Below are positions 17,541 to 25,352 of a stretch of 60,828 nucleotides of DNA, in pieces. The translations under genes were made by a program, and so were the position numbers. The notes under the pieces were generated by a model. That model was given only the letters and a program-made list of their open reading frames with translations, searched no databases and was not told where the DNA came from. Each line of letters starts with the position of its first letter. Within the stretch, counting starts at the first letter, position 1. This DNA is from Bermanella sp034110565 (lineage in GTDB: Bacteria > Pseudomonadota > Gammaproteobacteria > Pseudomonadales > Oceanobacteraceae), in assembly GCA_034110565.1 (NCBI GenBank), contig JAWUYY010000072.1, forward strand, positions 1-60,828, read 5' to 3'.

Positions 17541-18330
17541 TAGCTTGCGCTACAGTAAAACGCTTACTGGGCTTAATGTAAGCATTGAGGCGGTCTTGCA
17601 TCACCATCGAGTCTTTCTTTTCAGCCAATAATACAAAGCCATCTGTAATGAGTTGATTACGAAAATATTCTTGCTCTTGCTTTTCTGCCACCTGAGCCGC
17701 TGTTGGTTTAAACAACAAGTTCGCCAATAACACACCATAAAGAGTAGTGATCAAAGCCAAAGCTAAACCCTTACCAAGATTAGCCATATCATCACCCATG
17801 TTATCAAGCATGATAATTAAGCCAACGATGGTGCCCACCATGCCAAAGCCCGGCGCATAGACCCCCATTGTATTTAAAATTTTGCCCTCTAATGATTTGC
17901 GCTGCCAATGGCTATCCATGGCATCTCCCATGATCACTCGTATATCGGCCTGCTTATAACCTGACCCCATGAGTTCGATACCAAGGGATAAAAAATCGTC
18001 CTTCTGTTCTTGTTTTGTGAGGCTATCTTCTAGTGCTGAAATGCCACCATCTTGGTAGATGCGGCTAAACTCCACAAAGCGTTTGACCAAGTCACGCAAA
18101 TGTCCTTGGGTAGTGCGCCCTGCGGCTAGAGTTTGAAGCATAGCTTTAAGCGCATGCATGACTTCTAAAAAGCTAAAACTGATTAACGAAGCTGCAAATG
18201 TACTGCCCACCACCATCATCGCACTGGCCAGACTCAGGAACATCATGTAGTTATCGGTACTGCTAATAACAGCCAATATGAATAACCCAATACCTGCTGT
18301 AATGCCGATTAAGGTACTAAAACTCATCAT
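17533..18330 (-). CDS. MotA-like stator protein of a non-flagellar operon
   Basis: A 265-residue protein with the four-helix plan of MotA/PomA: helices near 5-25, 30-55, 152-174 and 188-207, and a large cytoplasmic loop between the second and third. The helix-3 block MGVYAPGFGMVGTIVGLIIML closely matches PomA-type stators and keeps the conserved Pro (Pro160). The loop has charged residues in the zone that contacts FliG (RDLVKRFVEFSRIYQDGG). The start codon overlaps the stop of the FliF/FliG gene. Flagellar motA could look similar, but the operon has no other flagellar gene. Confidence 0.88.
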   Translation of the reverse strand: MMSFSTLIGITAGIGLFILAVISSTDNYMMFLSLASAMMVVGSTFAASLISFSFLEVMHALKAMLQTLAAGRTTQGHLRDLVKRFVEFSRIYQDGGISALEDSLTKQEQKDDFLSLGIELMGSGYKQADIRVIMGDAMDSHWQRKSLEGKILNTMGVYAPGFGMVGTIVGLIIMLDNMGDDMANLGKGLALALITTLYGVLLANLLFKPTAAQVAEKQEQEYFRNQLITDGFVLLAEKKDSMVMQDRLNAYIKPSKRFTVAQANE

Positions 18331-20276
18331 GATTCAGCCTGCTTTTGCACTTGCAATTCGTCCATAGAAAACTTACCCGTATGAATATATTCACGCAGCT
18401 TATGCACAATGGCTTTTCGGGCAGGCTCTATATCTTTTGCACTAATGCGCCCTTCAAAGCGCTTTAAATCTTCACGAGCCATTGCTTTCAATTTAGGCGT
18501 GAGCGATGACAAAACATGAATCTTAAATTCATCTGGCGTACCACAAATTGCACGACCAATATAGTTACGTTCAACTTCGCGCAGTGCATTACTTAAAATC
18601 TGTTTCGGTGTTTTCATGACATCTGCAAAGGTAAAGTACTGCTGACGCAGTTTATAGAAGGTGTCGGGTTTATCTTGTTTCAAGCGTTTAAGTACTTTAT
18701 TTTCTTCTGCTGAATTCATGTTATCCAGCATATTCATTAACATGTGCAAACCATCGGCATTTACATTTTCAAAGCTTGGCACTTTCAGCGCAGCATGCGC
18801 TAAACGATCTGCCACATCTTTAAAGGTATCGAGTGGGAAGGTTTCAAACTGTCCTAGCTCTGCAATAACTTGTGCCTGGCGTTTTTCATTAATGCGATTT
18901 AAAACTCGTGCCGCTTGCTCTGCTTGCAACTGACTAATCACCAATGCTTGAATACGCGCATCTTCATGCTGGATCAAATATAGGACTTGGCTATCATTTA
19001 ACTTGCCTAAAAATTCAAATGGGTGCGATTTCACCTCTGCACTTTCATGCACGGCTTTTTGCAACAACTGATAAAAGTCTTGGGTATCTTGAAACTGTTG
19101 GTCTTCATCGGGTGGCTGATCTGCTAGATGAGCCATAATGCTTTGTAATTGCAGCTGCTCTACATTAGGAAAAATTGAACGAAACAGACTGCGACCCAGC
19201 ACTTTATAAATAGAAGCTCCCATGGGGATTTTTTCTTCTTGGCTCAGCAGTTGATCCATGGTGCCTTGCACATGCTGAGGCTGACCTAAACCCAGAGAAA
19301 TAATATCCTGACGCGTTTTCTGTAGTATTTGCTTTTGGTCTGGCCCTTCGTCTTCTTGCTTGATGAAAGACTCTTTCGATGCACCTGTTATCAATGAAGT
19401 TGTCGCGGCAGGTAATGTTTCTTTCTCTGGTGTTTTCTTGCGCAATGACAATAAAATCAAACTAATTAACAACAAGGCAAGCAGACTCAATAAACCAAGC
19501 AACAATGCATTAAAGTTTTCATCCATCCAGGTTTGCGCAGGTGCCGTCTCATCTTCAAATTTAGACGCCATCTCTTGAGCTTCTTTTTCTGTAATCGGCA
19601 ATGCTGAGAATTGTGTTTTAATGATTTTTAGCTCATCGCCACGTAAATCATTCAATGCCGCTTTTTGATAAACAAGATTGCGCAGAAATGCTTCTTGCTC
19701 CGCTTTAATTGTGTCCTCTACCGCTAATGTAATAGTCAATTTAGCTATGCGATTAAACACCCCAACCGTTTCTTCGGTACCTGCGTTTCCATTTTCAGTG
19801 TCGTTCTCATCATCTTGCCACCTTGGTTGGCGCTGCTCATTCTGTAGGCGTTCTATTTGTTCTCGCATAAACTGCAGCTCAGCATCTTTTTCTTTATCAC
19901 CTGGAATATCCATGAATGGCAATCCCGGCAGACTGTCTATTTGATCTTCACTATCGGTCTCCGGTGCTAAAGGGAAGGTTAACTTAGGTAAAAAAGTAGG
20001 TTGATAAGCTTTAGAAGGTTTGGCTGTAGATTTAGCCTTTGTTTTGATCACTTGACGAATCTTCTCAAGCTTTATTTTTACATTAATAATAAAGCGATTA
20101 TGACCAAGGTAAGATTGAATATCACGAGCAAGACTATCTTCTAGGCGAGACTTTAGTTGCATCTCTTCTAAGTCATCGGTTTTCGTCTGTACTTCTACTG
20201 GGGTATTAGTGGCGGCTTGCGTAAACGAAGTTAAGCTAAGCAAGAAAATCCAAGTAACCAAACAATATTTAAACAT
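18327..20276 (-). CDS. FliF(RBM3)-FliG fusion protein of a motor-like operon
   Basis: A 649-residue protein with five parts. Residues 1-21 are a signal peptide. Residues about 40-75 and 172-226 resemble the FliF ring-building domain 3 (LEDSLARDIQSYLGHNRFI; RIAKLTITLAVED; RGDELKIIKTQFSAL), interrupted by a charged, Pro-rich insertion. A membrane helix spans about 256-278, then a linker. FliG-like domains follow: middle at about 416-480 (HPFEFLGKLNDSQVLYLI) and C-terminal at about 500-635 (QQYFTFADVM, LREVERNYIGRAI). The torque helix keeps charges: Lys595, Glu602, Asp603, Arg610 line up with E. coli FliG Arg281, Asp288, Asp289, Arg297 in my manual alignment. FliF domains RBM1 and RBM2 are absent. 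I infer an inner-membrane rotor ring carrying its own FliG surface. Confidence 0.85.
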   Translation of the reverse strand: MFKYCLVTWIFLLSLTSFTQAATNTPVEVQTKTDDLEEMQLKSRLEDSLARDIQSYLGHNRFIINVKIKLEKIRQVIKTKAKSTAKPSKAYQPTFLPKLTFPLAPETDSEDQIDSLPGLPFMDIPGDKEKDAELQFMREQIERLQNEQRQPRWQDDENDTENGNAGTEETVGVFNRIAKLTITLAVEDTIKAEQEAFLRNLVYQKAALNDLRGDELKIIKTQFSALPITEKEAQEMASKFEDETAPAQTWMDENFNALLLGLLSLLALLLISLILLSLRKKTPEKETLPAATTSLITGASKESFIKQEDEGPDQKQILQKTRQDIISLGLGQPQHVQGTMDQLLSQEEKIPMGASIYKVLGRSLFRSIFPNVEQLQLQSIMAHLADQPPDEDQQFQDTQDFYQLLQKAVHESAEVKSHPFEFLGKLNDSQVLYLIQHEDARIQALVISQLQAEQAARVLNRINEKRQAQVIAELGQFETFPLDTFKDVADRLAHAALKVPSFENVNADGLHMLMNMLDNMNSAEENKVLKRLKQDKPDTFYKLRQQYFTFADVMKTPKQILSNALREVERNYIGRAICGTPDEFKIHVLSSLTPKLKAMAREDLKRFEGRISAKDIEPARKAIVHKLREYIHTGKFSMDELQVQKQAES

Positions 20277-20285
20277 AACTACCCC

Positions 20286-20915
20286 TTACTTCACGAGCTT
20301 CAAACTCTCTTTAACTTCCGTTAAAGAAGGGTCTAGTTTTAATGCTTGCTGCCATGAGACCTTGGCATCTTTTTTTCGGCCCATTTTATAATAAATACTG
20401 CCTTTCAATGCATGGGCTTGGGCAGACGATGGCACTAACGACATCGCTTTATTGGTTTGCTCTAATGCTTTCCAATATGACTTACGATAAAACAGCGCTT
20501 GTGCACTGAGCATATGTTTTGTGGCATCAGAAAATAACGACAAGGCTTTTTCATTAAAAAATTCTTTTTCCTCTTCAATACTACCTGTCGTATTGCCTTT
20601 TTCTCGGCGAGCTTTCATTTGCTCTGATATTTCAGGCATGTATGTCTCACCACCTACAGGTAAGTCCATACTAAAAATAATGTCATTTTCACCCGCATTC
20701 AGCATCATCATGACGTCATAACCAGGACCATGACGATGGATATTAATCAAACCATGATTATTCTTTGCGTATTCAGCACTATCTACGTTGTTTATATCTA
20801 ATTCTTGCGTCGGCTCTTGCTCAACAAACGGATCGGCCTCCATATCAAACTGTTCAATTGAACAGCCACCTAATAAGCTAGCAATGATGATTAGTGGCAA
20901 TAAAATGAGCTTCAT
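20286..20915 (-). CDS. TPR-containing lipoprotein of the motor-like operon
   Basis: A 209-residue protein with a type II signal peptide (lipobox LLGGC, Cys18), a middle region of unknown fold (NNHGLINIHRHGPGYDVMMML), then about two tetratricopeptide repeats at 133-200 (KALEQTNKAMSLVPSSAQAHALKGSIYYKMGRKKDA in the track of the repeat consensus). AAGGA sits about seven bases before the ATG. It is nine bases from the FliF/FliG gene and ten from the outer-membrane gene, so it belongs to the same operon. TPR lipoproteins often help assemble outer-membrane rings (PilF/PilW type); a similar pilotin role is inference. Confidence 0.8.
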   Translation of the reverse strand: MKLILLPLIIIASLLGGCSIEQFDMEADPFVEQEPTQELDINNVDSAEYAKNNHGLINIHRHGPGYDVMMMLNAGENDIIFSMDLPVGGETYMPEISEQMKARREKGNTTGSIEEEKEFFNEKALSLFSDATKHMLSAQALFYRKSYWKALEQTNKAMSLVPSSAQAHALKGSIYYKMGRKKDAKVSWQQALKLDPSLTEVKESLKLVK

Positions 20916-20925
20916 ATTTTATTCC

Positions 20926-22059
20926 TTAAAATCGATAGCCTAGGGTTAAATCCAAACCAGCTCCGCCAAACTCTGAGCTGTCCTCGTAGTCTGCATTGCT
21001 ATCCCATTCCACATCTTCCTTGACCAAATACACGGCACCAATGGCCATGAAACCATTGGTGACAAAAGGAAACTCTAAGCCAAACTTCATCATTAACCCG
21101 TGGCTACCGCTGAAAAATGCTTGCCCTACTCCCACATAAGCCTTGGTATTCACCCAATTAGTTAAAGCGGATATATTGACAAAAATCCGCCCCTCTAAGT
21201 TAAAACCACTGATATCAAATTCATCACTACTGGAAAAATTACGGAAGTACTCCACCCCTAAGCTGTACTCCACATCTTTGTTTAACGTGGTGTATTCACG
21301 ACGACGAATACCAAAACCCGTCACACCACTTAATGTCGCGTCTTCAACCGCTCCAACACCATCTCGCTCGGCCGCTAGGCCCCAAGAGCTGACCACCATT
21401 TCCATTTCGATGCTTTCGAACTCTAGTTCTTCCTGTTCGCGCGTGGTTTTCTTGGCGTATTCTTTTAACCACACTAATTCATTACTTTTCGCACTGACTA
21501 AACGTAAGTTCACGGTGAATTTATCTTCATGCACACTGGCACTCCAAAGTAAGAATGCATCGGCGCGTACTTCTTTTGAAAGGTTACGAAGATCTTGATT
21601 ACTTTGTGCGCTTTGGCTGATCATCATGCGTGAATTTTCAAAGTTGACCCGAGTGGTACGACACTCAATACAATCAATTACTTCAAACCGGCCAAGTCCC
21701 ATAAACTTACCAAGCAGTTTATTTTCGATCATCAGGTGAACTTGCTTGGGGATTTGTCGATGTAAGCGATCGCCGTTGAAATAAAATGCAATACGTTTAA
21801 TATTTTTATCAACGTCTAATAATTCCTCAGGCACAAGAATGCTTTCGTCATCAAGTAGACGTGAAAAACCTGCGTACATCGTTGGCGGTAAACCAAACCC
21901 AGGCACATCGGAGGTCACAACTCGGGTTTCAGAAAAAGAATATGACGAGAATATGGCGCATAACACAAAGAAGAGCGCCGATAAAACTACATACTTATTC
22001 GAGTAAAGATCATTATCCTGCTTCATCCTTGGCATCATCCATTTTCGCCATCCACTCAT
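20926..22059 (-). CDS. outer-membrane beta-barrel protein with CsgG/FlgO-like domain, motor-like operon
   Basis: About 377 residues. After a signal peptide (YVVLSALFFVLCAIFSS) comes a domain resembling CsgG/FlgO-type proteins (FEVIDCIECRT, then EVRADAFLLWSASVHEDKF and NLRLVSAKSNELVWLKEY). The C-terminal third alternates polar and hydrophobic residues, with repeated Gly-aromatic turns, and ends GLDLTLGYRF, the terminal Phe signature of barrels inserted by BAM. The start is uncertain: ATGs at 22059, 22038 and 22026 and a TTG at 22065 are all in frame and none has a clear ribosome-binding site. As first gene of the operon it would provide the outer-membrane part of the assembly. Confidence 0.72.
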   Translation of the reverse strand: MSGWRKWMMPRMKQDNDLYSNKYVVLSALFFVLCAIFSSYSFSETRVVTSDVPGFGLPPTMYAGFSRLLDDESILVPEELLDVDKNIKRIAFYFNGDRLHRQIPKQVHLMIENKLLGKFMGLGRFEVIDCIECRTTRVNFENSRMMISQSAQSNQDLRNLSKEVRADAFLLWSASVHEDKFTVNLRLVSAKSNELVWLKEYAKKTTREQEELEFESIEMEMVVSSWGLAAERDGVGAVEDATLSGVTGFGIRRREYTTLNKDVEYSLGVEYFRNFSSSDEFDISGFNLEGRIFVNISALTNWVNTKAYVGVGQAFFSGSHGLMMKFGLEFPFVTNGFMAIGAVYLVKEDVEWDSNADYEDSSEFGGAGLDLTLGYRF

Positions 22060-22155
22060 TAACAAAGCATAGCCTACCCATGAGTACTCGCTATGTTTTG
22101 TTCAGAAAAAATCTTTTGTTTTTGGGAATGTCGACGATACTTAAACTAAGGATAA

Positions 22156-22518
22156 ATGTTAAAAGAACTTTGGATGGTAAACTTGCTGAATACAGTTTTT
22201 ATGGCCATTTTTATATGGACATTCTCAATATTAGCCATTGCAAGCGAGCAACTTGTTGATGGTCTAATAGTCAGTGGCTTAGAGCAGCGCGCAGATGACG
22301 AAGAGGCGCCCTTTGATATTTATTCGAGTAATAAAGTGCATAACTGCGCAGGCAAGCCTTCAAATGTCTATCGGGTTTACAGTGAATATGATGCTGTGGC
22401 CCAGCGGCGGTTTTTATTATCCTTGGAGGCGCTTAAGCATAAAATGCCTTTAACCGTGATCACTGACGGGTGTGAAGGTCGAGCATTAAGAGTGCACACG
22501 TTAAGGCTTAACCGCTAA
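22156..22518 (+). CDS. small exported protein divergent from the motor-like operon
   Basis: A 120-residue protein with a signal peptide (hydrophobic to about residue 29, cleavage likely after AIAS) and a mature part with two Cys, one in VHNCAGKPSNVYRVYSEYD and one in VITDGCEGRALRV, which may form a disulfide. AAGG lies five bases before the ATG at 22156. The gene starts about 90 bases from the first gene of the motor-like operon, in the opposite direction, and its end overlaps phhB by four bases on the other strand. I do not recognise the family. A link to the motor operon is suggested only by position. Confidence 0.6.
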   Translation: MLKELWMVNLLNTVFMAIFIWTFSILAIASEQLVDGLIVSGLEQRADDEEAPFDIYSSNKVHNCAGKPSNVYRVYSEYDAVAQRRFLLSLEALKHKMPLTVITDGCEGRALRVHTLRLNR

Positions 22519-22850
22519 AGCTTGAGAAGTTGGTCTGTTTTAGCCGCCATAATGAAATCATTTCGATGCAGCCCCGCAATTGTATGCGTCCACCAAGTTA
22601 CTGTGACCTTTCCCCATTGCAATAAGATATCCGGATGATGATTTTCTTGTTCGGCTAAATTAGCCAGTTCATTGGTAAAGTTTAAGCCTTGTGCATAGTC
22701 ACTAAACGTAAATTCTCTACGCGCCTTAGTTATGCCGTTTTCACTCACACTCACCCAGCTAGGCAGTGATGCTAAAAAGCGATTAATCTCGGTATCCGTT
22801 AATTTATGTGAGCCTGGTGAACAGGCTGTGCAAGGTTCTTGGTCTAACAT
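22515..22850 (-). CDS. phhB: pterin-4-alpha-carbinolamine dehydratase
   Basis: A 111-residue protein regenerating tetrahydrobiopterin-type cofactors after aromatic hydroxylation (phenylalanine hydroxylase). Family motifs are seen: REFTFSDYAQGLNFTNELA, AEQENHHPDILLQWGKV and TWWTHTIAGLHRNDF. The ATG at 22850 has AAGGAGA six bases upstream and is preferred over the upstream extension to 22886. No phhA is next to it. Confidence 0.93.
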   Translation of the reverse strand: MLDQEPCTACSPGSHKLTDTEINRFLASLPSWVSVSENGITKARREFTFSDYAQGLNFTNELANLAEQENHHPDILLQWGKVTVTWWTHTIAGLHRNDFIMAAKTDQLLKL

Positions 22851-22896
22851 TTCATTCTCCTTATTTATATTCGACCTGACACACAAAACACAGGCA

Positions 22897-22924
22897 TAAA
22901 AAAAGGGGCCAAAGCCCCTTTTAT
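22897..22924 (-). terminator. rho-independent terminator of the fumarase gene
   Basis: AAGGGGC-caaa-GCCCCTT stem, with a T-run on the minus strand and about 20 bases after the fumarase stop codon. Confidence 0.85.
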
Positions 22925-22944
22925 CAATACTATTTTAAGTGAGC

Positions 22945-24459
22945 TTAGCTTACTTCTTTTGCATTGATTTTAGCATACCATTCTTTTGGACCCGTTTGGT
23001 GAACCGACGTACCGTTCACATCCACCGCCACGGTTACTGGCATATCTACTACGTCAAACTCGTAGATGGCTTCCATACCTAGGTCGGCAAAGCCAACCAC
23101 TTCCGCGTGTTTGATCGCTTGAGACACCAAGTAAGCTGCTCCACCTACCGCCATTAAATAAGACGCTTTATTGTCCTTGATGGCATCAATAGCTATTTGG
23201 CCACGTTCCGCTTTACCAATCATACCCATTAGGCCCGTTTTCTCTAATACGATACGAGTAAACTTGTCCATACGGGTCGCGGTTGTAGGACCTGCAGGCC
23301 CTACAACTTCATCGCGTACTGGGTCAACTGGACCCACGTAATAGATGAAACGGTTTTTAAGATCAACCGGTAATTCTTCACCTTTTTCGATCATATCAAC
23401 CATGCGCTTATGAGCCGCATCGCGCCCAGTCAGCATCTTGCCGTTAAGCAAGATAGTTTCACCTGGTTTCCAGTCTTTCATTTCTTCACGGGTAATCGTG
23501 TTTAAGTTAACACGACGTACGCTTTCGCCTACTTCCCACGTGATTTCAGGCCAATCTTCTAGTTTTGGTGGCTCTAATTTAGCAGGACCAGAACCATCTA
23601 ACTCAAAATGCGCATGACGAGTAGCCGCACAATTAGGAATAATAGCCACAGGCTTGTTAGCAGCATGGGTAGGATAATCGGCTACTTTAACATCAAGAAC
23701 TGTCGTTAAACCCCCAAGGCCTTGCGCGCCAATGCCCAATTTATTAACTTTTTCATATAATTCTAAACGCAGTTCTTCAGAGCGATTTTGCGCGCCACGA
23801 GCTTGTAGCTCTTTAATGTTGATTGGCTCAAGTAGCGCTTCTTTGGCGATCATCATGGCTTTTTCTGCCGTGCCACCAATGCCTATGCCAAGCATACCTG
23901 GTGGACACCATCCGGCACCCATTTTAGGAATTTGCTCAAGTACCCAGTCCACGACAGAGTCAGACGGGTTCAACATGGCAAATTTAGACTTAGCTTCAGA
24001 GCCGCCGCCTTTCGCTGCCACATGAACGTCAACCGTATTGCCTTGCACTAATTTAGTGTGAATAACCGCAGGCGTATTGTCTTTAGTATTCGTACGCTTA
24101 CCGTCAGGATCCGCTAATACGGATGCACGCAAGATGTTATCGGGTAAAAGATAAGCACGGCGCACGCCTTCGTTCGCCATGGCTTCGACATCCATGGTGG
24201 CGTCTTCAAATTTAACGTCCATGCCTATGGTCAGAAACACAGTAACAATACCGGTATCTTGGCAAATAGGACGATGACCCATGGCGCACATTCGAGAGTT
24301 GATTAGAATTTGAGCTATGGCATCTTTCGCGCCTTGGCTCTCTTCTTTCTCGTAGGCTTCTTCCATCGCTTTGATGAAATCTAGGGGATGGTAGTAAGAA
24401 ATATACTGAAGGGCATCAGCAACACTCTGGATCAGATCTTCTTGCTTGATCACAGTCAT
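22945..24459 (-). CDS. fumA: class I fumarate hydratase
   Basis: A 504-residue [4Fe-4S] enzyme converting fumarate to malate. It shows GHRPICQDTGIVTVF, PNCAATRHAHFELDGSGPA and the Fe-S region VVGPAGPTTATRMDKF, ending VDVNGTSVHQTGPKEW. The ATG at 24459 fits the family start (MTVIKQEDL) better than the TTG at 24474. Monocistronic by its terminator and flanking gaps. Its product malate is the substrate of Mqo encoded at the left of the window. Confidence 0.95.
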   Translation of the reverse strand: MTVIKQEDLIQSVADALQYISYYHPLDFIKAMEEAYEKEESQGAKDAIAQILINSRMCAMGHRPICQDTGIVTVFLTIGMDVKFEDATMDVEAMANEGVRRAYLLPDNILRASVLADPDGKRTNTKDNTPAVIHTKLVQGNTVDVHVAAKGGGSEAKSKFAMLNPSDSVVDWVLEQIPKMGAGWCPPGMLGIGIGGTAEKAMMIAKEALLEPINIKELQARGAQNRSEELRLELYEKVNKLGIGAQGLGGLTTVLDVKVADYPTHAANKPVAIIPNCAATRHAHFELDGSGPAKLEPPKLEDWPEITWEVGESVRRVNLNTITREEMKDWKPGETILLNGKMLTGRDAAHKRMVDMIEKGEELPVDLKNRFIYYVGPVDPVRDEVVGPAGPTTATRMDKFTRIVLEKTGLMGMIGKAERGQIAIDAIKDNKASYLMAVGGAAYLVSQAIKHAEVVGFADLGMEAIYEFDVVDMPVTVAVDVNGTSVHQTGPKEWYAKINAKEVS

Positions 24460-24544
24460 GGCAGGGTCTCTCAATAATCAAGTTAATAGTTGTGGGGGGT
24501 ATTGTAGCATGCTGGCTTAAAAGGACGTAACTGGGAAATCCCCG

Positions 24545-25240
24545 CTACCACCACCATTTCATAGTATTAGTGTCTTCGGATTCTTCTTTGCTTAAGTCGA
24601 TGACCCGACTATCAAAGACCTCTTCAAGCTCATCTTCACTTAAAGGCCCCTGCGACTTAATAAAACGGCCGCCTTCGGGCAGCATACGCGTCACAGCCAG
24701 TTCGTTATGAGCTAATACCGTTGAAACCAACATAAGAGGGCCATCGCCTAAAGGAATGTCATCTTCTAGGGTCTGATGCTCAAGCTCTGGCGGGTTAATT
24801 TCGCTGTAGCGCAAAAAATACACCTTATCCGCTTCAACAGACAAATTCATTTGCGCAATGCGTTTAAGATCAAACTCAAAACCGTCCGTGGCGATACCTT
24901 CTAACCCCAACAGCGGGCGGCGCATCACTACCTCATATTCTCCAGGCTCTAGTTCAAACCAGGTGTAACCGTTTGCACGGATATTAAAAATACGTTCATC
25001 GTCCAAGTAGAAACTTGGAGCTTCGATCTCATCGGCTCCCCATTGGCTGTTCGGGCGATAAACATAAAGCAGTGCTTTATGTTCATAATCCCAACGATTA
25101 CCCACCTGTGTATATTCCTTACCGGACACAGTGGCAATATAAGCACCAAAATTATGGCCTAATGATTGGTATATATGTAAGCAGCCAGACGTGGAAAGTA
25201 GTACGAATGTTGCGAAAAAAATGGTTATTATTTTTATCAT
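24545..25240 (-). CDS. DUF2846-family lipoprotein ending in three Trp
   Basis: A 231-residue protein with lipobox TSGC at about residue 20. The DUF2846 pattern follows: ALLYVYRPNS, then SFYLDDERIFNIRANGYTWFELEPGEYEV. The C-terminus is an acidic tail closing with MKWWW, an odd aromatic end. Likely sits in the outer or inner membrane facing the periplasm. Function unknown in the family. It lies alone, 70 bases from the fumarase start and divergent from the exported protein at 25353. Confidence 0.75.
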   Translation of the reverse strand: MIKIITIFFATFVLLSTSGCLHIYQSLGHNFGAYIATVSGKEYTQVGNRWDYEHKALLYVYRPNSQWGADEIEAPSFYLDDERIFNIRANGYTWFELEPGEYEVVMRRPLLGLEGIATDGFEFDLKRIAQMNLSVEADKVYFLRYSEINPPELEHQTLEDDIPLGDGPLMLVSTVLAHNELAVTRMLPEGGRFIKSQGPLSEDELEEVFDSRVIDLSKEESEDTNTMKWWW

Positions 25241-25352
25241 TTTAGACTCTATGCGCCCCTTAAGTTACTAAGAGATAACACGCTTTAATTATTCCGGTAT
25301 GATGACATAATTACAAAAAATAACAAAATAAGTGCTGCTGGAATTTCACATC

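Noticed and set aside
16860..18330. Zorya-type anti-phage system (ZorA/ZorB)
   Set aside because: ZorAB are followed by helicase/nuclease genes ZorC-E; here the partners are a FliF/FliG fusion and outer-membrane proteins, and the MotA loop fits FliG contact.
21143..21598. Open frame of 151 codons opposite the outer-membrane gene
   Set aside because: Antisense to a gene with signal peptide, CsgG/FlgO-like domain and barrel signature; the composition is unnatural.
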